This document shows positions 6,846-14,039 of a DNA stretch of 32,031 bases, piece by piece. The notes under the pieces are model-generated. The model saw only the letters and a list, made by a program, of their open reading frames with translations. It made no database searches and was not told the origin of the DNA. A program made the translations under genes and the position numbers. The first letter of the stretch is position 1, and each line of letters opens with the position of its first letter. Source of the stretch: an uncultured Bacilli bacterium (GTDB taxonomy: Bacteria; Bacillota_I; Bacilli_A; RF39; UBA660); NCBI GenBank assembly GCA_934086395.1, contig CAKOIE010000017.1, forward strand, positions 1-32,031. Direction: 5' to 3'.

Positions 6846-8540
6846 ATGAAATTAAAAAATAGTTATTTTTATACATTAAGAGAAAATGCGAAGGATGAAG
6901 ATTCTACTAGTGGTAATTTACTTGTTAGAGCAGGAATGATTAAGAAAGTATCTAGTGGAATATATATGTATTTACCTCTTGGATTAAAGGCTTTAGATAA
7001 TATTAAAAAGATTATTAAAGAAGAGATGGATAGAACTGGTGCACAGGAATTATTAATGCCAAGTTTAATACCTGAAGAAATATATGATACTTGTGGTAGA
7101 AATGAGGCTATGGGAGCATCTATGTTTCATTTAAAAGATAGATATGATAAACCTTATGTATTAGGACCTACTCATGAGGAATTATTTACAATTGCTGCTA
7201 AAAGTATGGTTAAAAGTTATAAGAATTTACCATTTACTATTTATCAAGATGCACCTAAATATCGTGATGAGGCAAGACCAAGATTTGGTTTAATTAGAGT
7301 AAGAGAATTCTTTATGAAAGATGCTTATTCATTTGATAGAGATGAAGATGGATTAGATGTTTCTTATCATAAAATGTATGATGCATATAAAAAGATATTT
7401 GATAGAGTTAAACTTAATTATGCTATAGTTAGAGCAGATACAGGAGTTATGGGTGGAACTTTATCTGAAGAATTTCAAGCAGTAACTGATATTGGAGAAG
7501 ACGTACTTGTGTTATGTGATAAATGTAACTATGCATCTAATATGGAAATAGCTAAAACAGTTGTTAGTGATAGTAATGAAGATGCGAAAAAACTAGAATT
7601 AGTTGAAACTCCTCATATGGAAACTATTGAAGAAGTTAGTAATTATTTAAATGTACCTAAAGAAAAAACTGTTAAAGCAATGATGATGAACATTGATGGT
7701 GAATTAGTAGTTCTTTTCTTAAGAGGGGATAGAAACCTTAATGAGAATAAGGTATGTAAATTATTTGGCGTTAGTGAAATTAATTTTGCTGATGATGAAT
7801 TAATTGGTAAATCTAATGCAGTATCAGGTTTTACAGGACCAATTGATTTAAGTGGTGCTAAAATTGTTATTGATGATGAAGTTAAATCAATGAAAAACTT
7901 TGTAGTTGGGGCAAATAAGAGGGGATATCATTATATTAATGCGAATATTAGTGATTTTAAATATGATATTTGTGCTGATGTTAAAGAAGTTTTAGAAGGA
8001 GATAATTGTCCTTGTTGTGATGGAAAACTTTACTTTAAAAAAGGAATTGAAGTTGGAAATACTTTTAAATTAGGAACTAAATATTCTGAAAAGTTAGGAT
8101 TAACTTATTTAGATGAAAATAATAAGAGTAATCCAGTAGTTATGGGATGTTATGGTATTGGAGCTGGAAGAATACTTGCGGCTGTTGTTGAACAAAATAA
8201 TGATGAAAAGGGAATAAAGTTTCCAATAGCAGTTGCTCCATTTAAAGTAGTTATAGCACTTATGAATCCGAAAGATGATGTTGCAAGTGATACTGCTAAT
8301 AAATTATATGATGAATTAAATAGTTTAGGAATTGATACACTTTTAGATGATCGTGATGAAAGAGCAGGAGTTAAATTTAATGATTTAGATTTAATAGGTA
8401 TTCCAATTAGAATAACAGTTGGAAAGAAAATTAATGAAGGATTAGTTGAATTTAAACTTAGATGTGAAAGTGAATCAAAAGATATTAAATTAGATGAAAT
8501 AGTTAATTATGTTAAGGAATATATAGATGCAAACAAGTGA
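6846..8540 (+). CDS. proS: Prolyl-tRNA synthetase, bacterial type with editing insertion
   Basis: This class II synthetase charges tRNA-Pro in the cytoplasm. From the ATG at 6846 it has 564 residues, the normal length for the bacterial form. Motif 1 lies near LPLGLKALDNIKKII, motif 2 near KYRDEARPRFGLIRVREF, and motif 3 is GCYGIGAGRILAAV. An insertion between motifs 2 and 3, at about 225-380, corresponds to the YbaK-like domain that deacylates Ala-tRNA-Pro. The C-terminal anticodon-binding domain starts near FKVVIALMNP. The TTG 33 nt upstream is rejected because it overlaps the promoter -10. The gene is followed without a gap by a 37-codon membrane peptide gene overlapping its stop. Confidence 0.97.
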   Translation: MKLKNSYFYTLRENAKDEDSTSGNLLVRAGMIKKVSSGIYMYLPLGLKALDNIKKIIKEEMDRTGAQELLMPSLIPEEIYDTCGRNEAMGASMFHLKDRYDKPYVLGPTHEELFTIAAKSMVKSYKNLPFTIYQDAPKYRDEARPRFGLIRVREFFMKDAYSFDRDEDGLDVSYHKMYDAYKKIFDRVKLNYAIVRADTGVMGGTLSEEFQAVTDIGEDVLVLCDKCNYASNMEIAKTVVSDSNEDAKKLELVETPHMETIEEVSNYLNVPKEKTVKAMMMNIDGELVVLFLRGDRNLNENKVCKLFGVSEINFADDELIGKSNAVSGFTGPIDLSGAKIVIDDEVKSMKNFVVGANKRGYHYINANISDFKYDICADVKEVLEGDNCPCCDGKLYFKKGIEVGNTFKLGTKYSEKLGLTYLDENNKSNPVVMGCYGIGAGRILAAVVEQNNDEKGIKFPIAVAPFKVVIALMNPKDDVASDTANKLYDELNSLGIDTLLDDRDERAGVKFNDLDLIGIPIRITVGKKINEGLVEFKLRCESESKDIKLDEIVNYVKEYIDANK

Positions 8541-8640
8541 TAAAAAAAGAACAATTATAGCAATCATTATAGCGTTTGTTACGATGTTTATAGGATATTT
8601 TCTAGCATATAAATTATATACTTTAGTTATGAATAGGTAA
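8527..8640 (+). CDS. Small single-pass membrane protein, 37 residues
   Basis: An ATG at 8527 inside the 3' end of proS opens a frame of 37 codons ending at TAA 8638-8640. It overlaps proS by 14 nt. The product has a short basic N-terminus (MQTSDKKR), one strongly hydrophobic segment of about 24 residues (TIIAIIIAFVTMFIGYF and onward) and a short basic tail. The stop codon sits in the left arm of the terminator that follows, so the unit is bounded exactly at its 3' end. There is no separate promoter, so it would be expressed with proS by translational coupling. It matches no family recognised here. The charge pattern and hydrophobic core favour a real gene; there is no comparative evidence. 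Confidence 0.55.
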   Translation: MQTSDKKRTIIAIIIAFVTMFIGYFLAYKLYTLVMNR

Positions 8641-8657
8641 ATGTACCTATTTTTTTC
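8632..8657 (+). terminator. Intrinsic terminator of the proS unit
   Basis: The 8-bp stem AATAGGTA (8632-8639) pairs with TACCTATT (8644-8651) around a 4-nt loop and is followed by a run of T. It includes the stop of the 37-residue gene. Confidence 0.82.
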
Positions 8658-8688
8658 TTCTTTGCATAGGATATATTGGTGATAAAAT

Positions 8689-8925
8689 ATGGATAACTTT
8701 GATTTTGATAAAGTTAAAAAGAGAACTAATGTAGATAAAGATACAATTATGGATTTAGCTAAAATGGTTAATGAGAATGGATTAAAAGATGAAAAAACAT
8801 TAAGAACAGTAATAAATAAATTAAGTTTAATGACCGGAAAAGATGTAAGTAAAGATTTAGAAGATAAAATAATTGATACAATAAAAGAAGATAAAGTACC
8901 TAAAAATGTTAAAGATATGTTTTAA
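8689..8925 (+). CDS. SpoVIF-like (stage VI sporulation protein F family) small protein
   Basis: The protein has 78 residues and is helical and soluble. The pattern of a short N-terminus ending in KKRTNVDKDTI, then LAKMVNENGLKDEKTLR, then INKLSLMTGKDVSKDLEDKI, closely follows the layout of Bacillus SpoVIF (PF14069), a roughly 88-residue coat-assembly factor. In that layout a KxTN/GV segment precedes a DEKxxR and a KELEDKI segment. The ATG at 8689 follows GGTGA. The gene is monocistronic between two terminator-like hairpins. The assignment is from remembered family pattern without a search. The rest of the window contains no other sporulation gene, so a role in sporulation of this organism is not shown. 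Confidence 0.55.
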   Translation: MDNFDFDKVKKRTNVDKDTIMDLAKMVNENGLKDEKTLRTVINKLSLMTGKDVSKDLEDKIIDTIKEDKVPKNVKDMF

Positions 8926-9000
8926 AGATAGCATATCTTTTAATTATACATTTAGTTTACTGGTAAATTAATGTAAAATAATGACAAAATATGGGAGCTT

Positions 9001-9009
9001 TGCTATAAT
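9001..9009 (+). promoter_or_regulatory. Extended -10 promoter of the rlmN-prpC-prkC-rsgA-rpe operon
   Basis: TGC is followed by a perfect TATAAT (9004-9009). Transcription would start near 9016-9017, leaving a leader of at most about 9 nt before the ATG at 9025 and no Shine-Dalgarno sequence. If the start is 9016, the GTG there is in frame and the message would be leaderless. Confidence 0.6.
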
Positions 9010-9024
9010 TAATTTGTGATTATT

Positions 9025-10050
9025 ATGGTAAATATTTATGATTTAAGTTATGAAAAATTAGAAGAAAAATTATTAAGTTTAGGTGAAAAAAAGTTTAGAT
9101 GTAGTCAAATATGGGATTGGTTATATATTAAAAGGGTAACTAATTTTAATGATATGTCTAATTTAAGTAAAGATACAATAACTAAACTTAATAATAATTT
9201 TTCATTTGATTATATAGATATTTTAAGAAAACAAGAAAGTGATTTAACTAATAAATATTTATTTCGTTTAATAGATGGTAATTTTATAGAAGCTGTTCTT
9301 ATGAAACATGATTATGGTTATTCTGTATGTGTGTCTAGTCAAGTTGGATGTAATATGGGATGTACATTTTGTGAAAGTGGAAGACTTAAAAAAGTAAGAA
9401 ATTTAAATACTTATGAGATAGTTGAACAAATTTTACTTATAGAAAAAGATATTAATCGTAAAATTGATAGTGTCGTTATAATGGGAATTGGAGAGCCATT
9501 TGATAATTATGATAACATTATAGAGTTTATTAAAATTATTAATCATCCTAAGGGATTACAAATAGGAGCTAGACATATAACTGTTTCTACTTGTGGATTA
9601 ATTCCTAAGATTAAGGAGTTTAGTAATTTAAATTTACAAGTTAATTTGGCAATTAGTTTACATGCTAGTAATGATGAGTTGCGAAGTAAGATTATGCCTA
9701 TAAATAAAGCTTATCCTTTAAAAGATTTAATAAGTACTTTAAAAGAATATATTGTTAAAACTAATAGACGAGTTACTATTGAATATGTTATGCTTAAAGG
9801 GGTAAATGATAGAGAAGAGAATGCAAGGGAACTTGCTAATTTACTTAAGAATATGAATGTTTATGTTAATTTAATTCCATATAATGAGACTAGTCACATA
9901 GAATATAAAAGAACTAATAAAGAAGATATAATGAAGTTTTATGATGTATTAAAGAAAAATAATATAAATGTTACAATAAGAAAAGAATTTGGTAAGGGTA
10001 TTGATGCAGCGTGTGGACAGCTTAGAGCAAAAGAGGTGAATAAGGAGTGA
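9025..10050 (+). CDS. rlmN: Dual-specificity 23S rRNA/tRNA adenine-C2 methyltransferase RlmN
   Basis: This radical-SAM enzyme methylates C2 of A2503 in 23S rRNA and A37 in some tRNAs. The cluster ligands Cys109, Cys113 and Cys116 lie in VGCNMGCTFCESG. The SAM-binding GIGEP motif and the C-terminal Cys330 in AACGQLRAK (the residue that becomes methylated in the family) are present. The protein has 341 residues from the ATG at 9025, a usual length. An in-frame GTG at 9016 is the alternative if the transcript is leaderless. The gene is the first of five tightly packed genes and overlaps the next by 4 nt (GTGA). Confidence 0.96.
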   Translation: MVNIYDLSYEKLEEKLLSLGEKKFRCSQIWDWLYIKRVTNFNDMSNLSKDTITKLNNNFSFDYIDILRKQESDLTNKYLFRLIDGNFIEAVLMKHDYGYSVCVSSQVGCNMGCTFCESGRLKKVRNLNTYEIVEQILLIEKDINRKIDSVVIMGIGEPFDNYDNIIEFIKIINHPKGLQIGARHITVSTCGLIPKIKEFSNLNLQVNLAISLHASNDELRSKIMPINKAYPLKDLISTLKEYIVKTNRRVTIEYVMLKGVNDREENARELANLLKNMNVYVNLIPYNETSHIEYKRTNKEDIMKFYDVLKKNNINVTIRKEFGKGIDAACGQLRAKEVNKE

Positions 10051-10796
10051 AATCATTTTATTTAACAGATACAGGTAGAGTTAGAAGTCATAATGAAGAT
10101 TCAGTAACAATTGTTAAAAACGCAAGTGGGGAACATTTAATGATAGTTGCTGATGGAATGGGTGGACACAGAGCAGGAGAAGTTGCATCAAGTATGGTTG
10201 TTACTCAAATAGGTAAAAGATTTAGTAATTTATCAACGATAGGTTCTAAAATGGATGCCGTTAAATGGCTTAAAGAAAACGTTGATGAGGTTAATGATAG
10301 TATTTTAAAATATGGTGAGGAACATCCTGAGTCAATGGGACTTGGTACAACTGTTGTGATGGCTCTACTTACAAAAGATTTTCTTATATTTGTAAATATT
10401 GGAGATTCAAGTGGATATGTTTTAAAAAATAAAGTACTTCACAAAATAACTAAGGAACATACATTAGTAAATTTCTTAGTTGAAACAGGTGAGTTAACTC
10501 CAGAAGAAGCAATAAATCATCCTAAGAAAAATGTGTTAATGAAAGCACTTGGAGCTAGTGAAAAACAAGAATTAGATATATTTGATGTAGATCCTAATGT
10601 GGATGCTATATTATTAGTTAGTGATGGTTTAACAAATATGCTTACGATGGATCAGGTTGAAAAAGTATTAAATGATGATGAATTAAAATATGAAGATAAA
10701 TTAATTAAGTTAATTAAGAAGTGTAATGCAAGAGGGGGAACAGATAACATTTCAATTGCTTATCTAGTAAAGGATAGTGATATTAGTGATAACTAA
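10047..10796 (+). CDS. prpC: PP2C-type protein serine/threonine phosphatase (PrpC/Stp)
   Basis: This metal-dependent phosphatase reverses phosphorylation by the adjacent PASTA kinase. The motifs run in order: RVRSHNEDS (N-terminal metal ligand region), VADGMGGHRAGEVAS (metal Asp36), MGLGTTVV, NIGDSSGYV, LLVSDGLTN and GGTDNISIAYL. Its 249 residues match the family. The start is GTG at 10047 with AGAGGTG about 9 nt upstream, overlapping rlmN by 4 nt. The phosphatase-kinase-RsgA-Rpe order is the standard Firmicutes arrangement. Confidence 0.96.
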   Translation: MKSFYLTDTGRVRSHNEDSVTIVKNASGEHLMIVADGMGGHRAGEVASSMVVTQIGKRFSNLSTIGSKMDAVKWLKENVDEVNDSILKYGEEHPESMGLGTTVVMALLTKDFLIFVNIGDSSGYVLKNKVLHKITKEHTLVNFLVETGELTPEEAINHPKKNVLMKALGASEKQELDIFDVDPNVDAILLVSDGLTNMLTMDQVEKVLNDDELKYEDKLIKLIKKCNARGGTDNISIAYLVKDSDISDN

Positions 10797-12528
10797 GGGG
10801 CAAAAAATAAATGACCGTTATCAAATTGTTAAAACAATAGGTGAAGGTGGAATGGCTAATGTTTATTTAGCTTATGATACCATTTTAGAAAGAAATGTAG
10901 CTGTTAAAGTTTTAAGAGGAGATTTAGCCAATGATGAAAAATTTGTTAGACGTTTTCAAAGAGAAGCTTTATCAGCAAGTAGTTTATCTCATCCAAATAT
11001 AGTTGAGGTATATGATGTAGGTGAAGATAATGGTGTTTATTATATTGTAATGGAGTATATTGAAGGTAAACATTTAAAACAATTAATTAAGAAACGTGGA
11101 AAACTTACATTAAATGAAGTAATAGATATTATGCTTCAAGTAACAGACGGAATTGCTTGTGCTCATGATTCTTATATTATTCATAGGGATATTAAACCAC
11201 AAAATATTATGATACTTGATAGTGGAATTGTTAAGATAACTGACTTTGGAATTGCGATGGCTTTAAATAGTACCCAATTAACTCAGACTAATTCAGTTAT
11301 GGGTAGTGTTCATTATTTACCACCTGAACAAGCAAGTGGAAAAGGATCTACTGTTCAAAGTGATATATATTCAATGGGTATTTTGATGTATGAATTATTA
11401 AGTGGTAAGCTTCCTTTTAGGGGAGATAATGCGGTTGAGATAGCTCTTAAGCATTTGAAAGAACCACTTCCTTCAATTAGAGAGGAATGTCCTGATTTAC
11501 CACAAGCCGTTGAAAATGTTATATTAAAGGCTTGTGCTAAGAATCCGAAAAATAGATATCCAGATGCTAGAAGTATGCATGAAGATTTAAAGACTTGTAC
11601 ATCACCTTTAAGAGCTAATGAGCCTAAATATGTTTACAAATATCCAGAGTTTGATGAGGCTACTACAGAAAGAAGAGAAAAAGCAATTGAGAAGACTATG
11701 GAATTTAGTAAAATAGAAGATAGTAAAGACAAAGATAAGGCATCAGAAGTTAAAGTTAAGAAAATAGAAGAAAAAGATATTGAAACAAAGAAAGAAAATA
11801 AAGTTTTAGTAATTCTTGGAGCTATTTTTGCAGGACTTGCGGTAATTGCAGCTACAATAGTTGGAATTTTAGTTCTTTTACCTAATAATAGTGAAATGCA
11901 AGTACCAAATGTAGCTGGAAAAACTGTTGATGAAGCTGTTGAAATATTTAATAATATGGGTTTAAAAGTAAATGCGGAAAATAAATATGCGCAAAGTGAT
12001 GAAGTAAAAGAAGGAGATGTTGTAAAGACTGATCCATCTAGTGGAAGAACAGTTAAGAAAGGTTCAGAAATTACATTATATATTTCTCAAGGAAGTAATA
12101 CATTTGAAATAGAAGATTATGTTGGACAAGAGGTATATGGTGTTAAAGCAATATTAGAAAAGATGCATAACTTATTTGTAATAATTGAAGAAGATAATGT
12201 TGATGATCCATCTAAATATGAAGAAAATAAGATTATTAAGCAGGAACCAGCTGTAGGAACAAAAGTTAAATCTGGCGATACAATAACTCTTCATATTGCT
12301 AAGATAGGTGGTGTTTATCCGAACTTTACAACTGGTTATAGTTTAGCAGATATTCAAGCATGGGGAGAAAAATATAATATAAAAATTAAAGAAGAATATG
12401 TACAAGATAATAGTTATGAACCAGGATCAATCATTAAGCAAAGTAAGCTGGCAGGAAGTAATGTTGTAAGCGGAATGAGTATTATTATAACTATTGCAGA
12501 AGAGGAAACAAGTATAGATAATGAATAG
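10786..12528 (+). CDS. prkC: PASTA-domain serine/threonine protein kinase (PrkC/StkP family)
   Basis: This transmembrane kinase senses peptidoglycan fragments or lipid II and controls wall growth. The kinase domain (about 8-270) has GEGGMANV (glycine loop), AVKVL (Lys), HRDIKPQN (catalytic loop), DFG and SVHYLPPEQA. A charged juxtamembrane linker is followed by one membrane helix at about 338-363 and three PASTA repeats (about 371-436, 437-505 and 506-578). GTG at 10786 is chosen over GTG at 10777 because AAAGGA (10769-10774) is 11 nt before 10786 but only 2 nt before 10777, and the resulting MITKGQKINDRYQIV fits the family start. It overlaps prpC by 11 nt. One PASTA segment (the second) is rather diverged. 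Confidence 0.95.
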   Translation: MITKGQKINDRYQIVKTIGEGGMANVYLAYDTILERNVAVKVLRGDLANDEKFVRRFQREALSASSLSHPNIVEVYDVGEDNGVYYIVMEYIEGKHLKQLIKKRGKLTLNEVIDIMLQVTDGIACAHDSYIIHRDIKPQNIMILDSGIVKITDFGIAMALNSTQLTQTNSVMGSVHYLPPEQASGKGSTVQSDIYSMGILMYELLSGKLPFRGDNAVEIALKHLKEPLPSIREECPDLPQAVENVILKACAKNPKNRYPDARSMHEDLKTCTSPLRANEPKYVYKYPEFDEATTERREKAIEKTMEFSKIEDSKDKDKASEVKVKKIEEKDIETKKENKVLVILGAIFAGLAVIAATIVGILVLLPNNSEMQVPNVAGKTVDEAVEIFNNMGLKVNAENKYAQSDEVKEGDVVKTDPSSGRTVKKGSEITLYISQGSNTFEIEDYVGQEVYGVKAILEKMHNLFVIIEEDNVDDPSKYEENKIIKQEPAVGTKVKSGDTITLHIAKIGGVYPNFTTGYSLADIQAWGEKYNIKIKEEYVQDNSYEPGSIIKQSKLAGSNVVSGMSIIITIAEEETSIDNE

Positions 12529-13384
12529 TAAGCAAGAAGGAAAAATAGTTAGAATAATAAGTAATTTATGTACTGTAAAAGTAGATGATAAATTATATGA
12601 TTGTAAACCAAGAGGGAAGTTTTATATTCAAAATAAAACTCCTCTAGTTGGTGATAGAGTAATAATTGATACAGATAATAATTATATATTAGATATATTA
12701 GATAGAAAAAATAGTTTAAAAAGACCAATGATCGCTAATGTAGATTGTGCGATAATTGTTACAAGTGTTAAAGAACCTGATTTAAGTTTATTACTTTTAG
12801 ATAAGTTATTATGTTTAGTATTATTTAATAAGATTAAGCCAATAATATGTTTTAGTAAGACTGATTTATTAAATGAAGAAGAATATAAAGAGTTTAAAAA
12901 AATATATGATTATTATAATAAGATTGGTATTAATGCAATAAAAAATACAGAGATTGATAAATTAGATAAACTTATTGAGGGAAAATTAGTTGTACTTACT
13001 GGTCAAAGTGGGGCTGGTAAATCAACATTATTAAATAGAATAAATCCAGAATTAGATTTAGAAACAAATGAAATAAGTAAAGCTTTAGGAAGAGGAAAAC
13101 ATACTACTAGACATACAGAAACATTTAAGTATAAAAATTCTTATATTTCAGATACTCCAGGATTTAGTAGTTTAGATTTAACTGACTTAACTAAAGAGGA
13201 TATTAAAAATACTTTTATTGAATTTGGTAATGATTGTTATTTTAGTGATTGTAATCATTTAAAAGAAAATAAATGTGTTGTTAAAGAAAAAGTTAATGAG
13301 GGAATTATTTTAAAATCAAGATATGATAATTATGTAAAGATGGTGGATGAGGTTGAAAGTAAGCGTATCATTTATAAAAAATAA
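12521..13384 (+). CDS. rsgA: Ribosome small-subunit biogenesis GTPase RsgA
   Basis: This circularly permuted GTPase acts late in 30S maturation. An N-terminal OB-fold (about 1-65, with KPRGKF and LVGDRVII) is followed by the permuted G domain. There FSKTDLL (G4) comes before the P-loop GQSGAGKST (161-169), then the TTRHT switch region and DTPGF (G3). A C-terminal zinc finger follows (CYFSDCNHLKENKC). Length 287 residues is usual. The ATG at 12521 overlaps prkC by 8 nt. Confidence 0.96.
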   Translation: MNSKQEGKIVRIISNLCTVKVDDKLYDCKPRGKFYIQNKTPLVGDRVIIDTDNNYILDILDRKNSLKRPMIANVDCAIIVTSVKEPDLSLLLLDKLLCLVLFNKIKPIICFSKTDLLNEEEYKEFKKIYDYYNKIGINAIKNTEIDKLDKLIEGKLVVLTGQSGAGKSTLLNRINPELDLETNEISKALGRGKHTTRHTETFKYKNSYISDTPGFSSLDLTDLTKEDIKNTFIEFGNDCYFSDCNHLKENKCVVKEKVNEGIILKSRYDNYVKMVDEVESKRIIYKK

Positions 13385-13973
13385 ATATAATGATGAAAAG
13401 AAAACAATTGATGCAATAAATTATACAAGCGCTGATTATATTCATGTTGATATAATGGATGGAAAGTTTGTTGAAAATAAAAATTATGATATTAATGAAG
13501 TTTCTTTATTTTTAAGAGAAAATGTTAAGCCATTAGATGTGCATTTGATGTGCTATGATTTAGAAAAATATATTGTAGAGTATGCTGATTTAATGCCAGA
13601 ATTTATTACTTTTCATTTGGAAGCAACTGATAAAGTAGATGAAATGATTGATATGATTCATAGTTATGGTATTAAATGTGGAATAAGCATTAAACCTGCT
13701 ACTAGAGTAGAAGAGTTACTACCATATTTGGATAAAATAGAATTAGTACTTGTAATGAGTGTAGAGCCTGGTATGGGCGGACAAAAATTTATGCCTATTG
13801 CAATAGATAAGATAAATGAGTTAAGGAAAATAAATAGAAATGTTATTATTTCAGTTGATGGTGGTATAAATGATGAAACTGTAAAACTAGCAAATAGTGA
13901 TATGGTGGTATCCGGGTCATATGTTTGCATGAGTGATAATTTTGAAAAAAATATAGAGTTGTTAAGAAAATAA
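13347..13973 (+). CDS. rpe: Ribulose-phosphate 3-epimerase
   Basis: This pentose-phosphate TIM-barrel enzyme interconverts ribulose 5-phosphate and xylulose 5-phosphate. The motifs HVDIMDGKFV, DVHLM, TFHLEA, VEPGMGGQKFM (phosphate and metal region), ISVDGGIN and VSGSYV all appear in family order. Length of about 206-208 is slightly below the usual 215-220. The ATG at 13347 is directly preceded by GGTGG. A TTG at 13353, 6 nt further on, would use that Shine-Dalgarno sequence at a better distance and give the typical MKVSVS start, so the exact start is open. It overlaps rsgA by 32-38 nt. No terminator follows: the variable-protein cassette starts within a few bases of the stop, so read-through from this operon into the next gene is possible. 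Confidence 0.95.
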   Translation: MRLKVSVSFIKNKYNDEKKTIDAINYTSADYIHVDIMDGKFVENKNYDINEVSLFLRENVKPLDVHLMCYDLEKYIVEYADLMPEFITFHLEATDKVDEMIDMIHSYGIKCGISIKPATRVEELLPYLDKIELVLVMSVEPGMGGQKFMPIAIDKINELRKINRNVIISVDGGINDETVKLANSDMVVSGSYVCMSDNFEKNIELLRK

Positions 13974-13987
13974 GAACAAATTTTCGC

Positions 13988-14014
13988 TTGACGGGGGGCT
14001 TTTAGTAATATAAT
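13988..14014 (+). promoter_or_regulatory. G-run spacer promoter, cassette copy 1 (6 G, 15-nt spacer)
   Basis: TTGACG (13988-13993) and TATAAT (14009-14014) are separated by 15 nt that include most of a run of six G (13993-13998). The upstream sequence AGAACAA..TTTCGC is shared with the other two cassettes. With a 15-nt spacer the promoter is expected to be weak; adding two G by slippage would give the optimal 17. AGGAG at 14026-14030 serves the ATG at 14040. Confidence 0.75.
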
Positions 14015-14039
14015 TTGATAAGAATAGGAGCTTGAAAAT

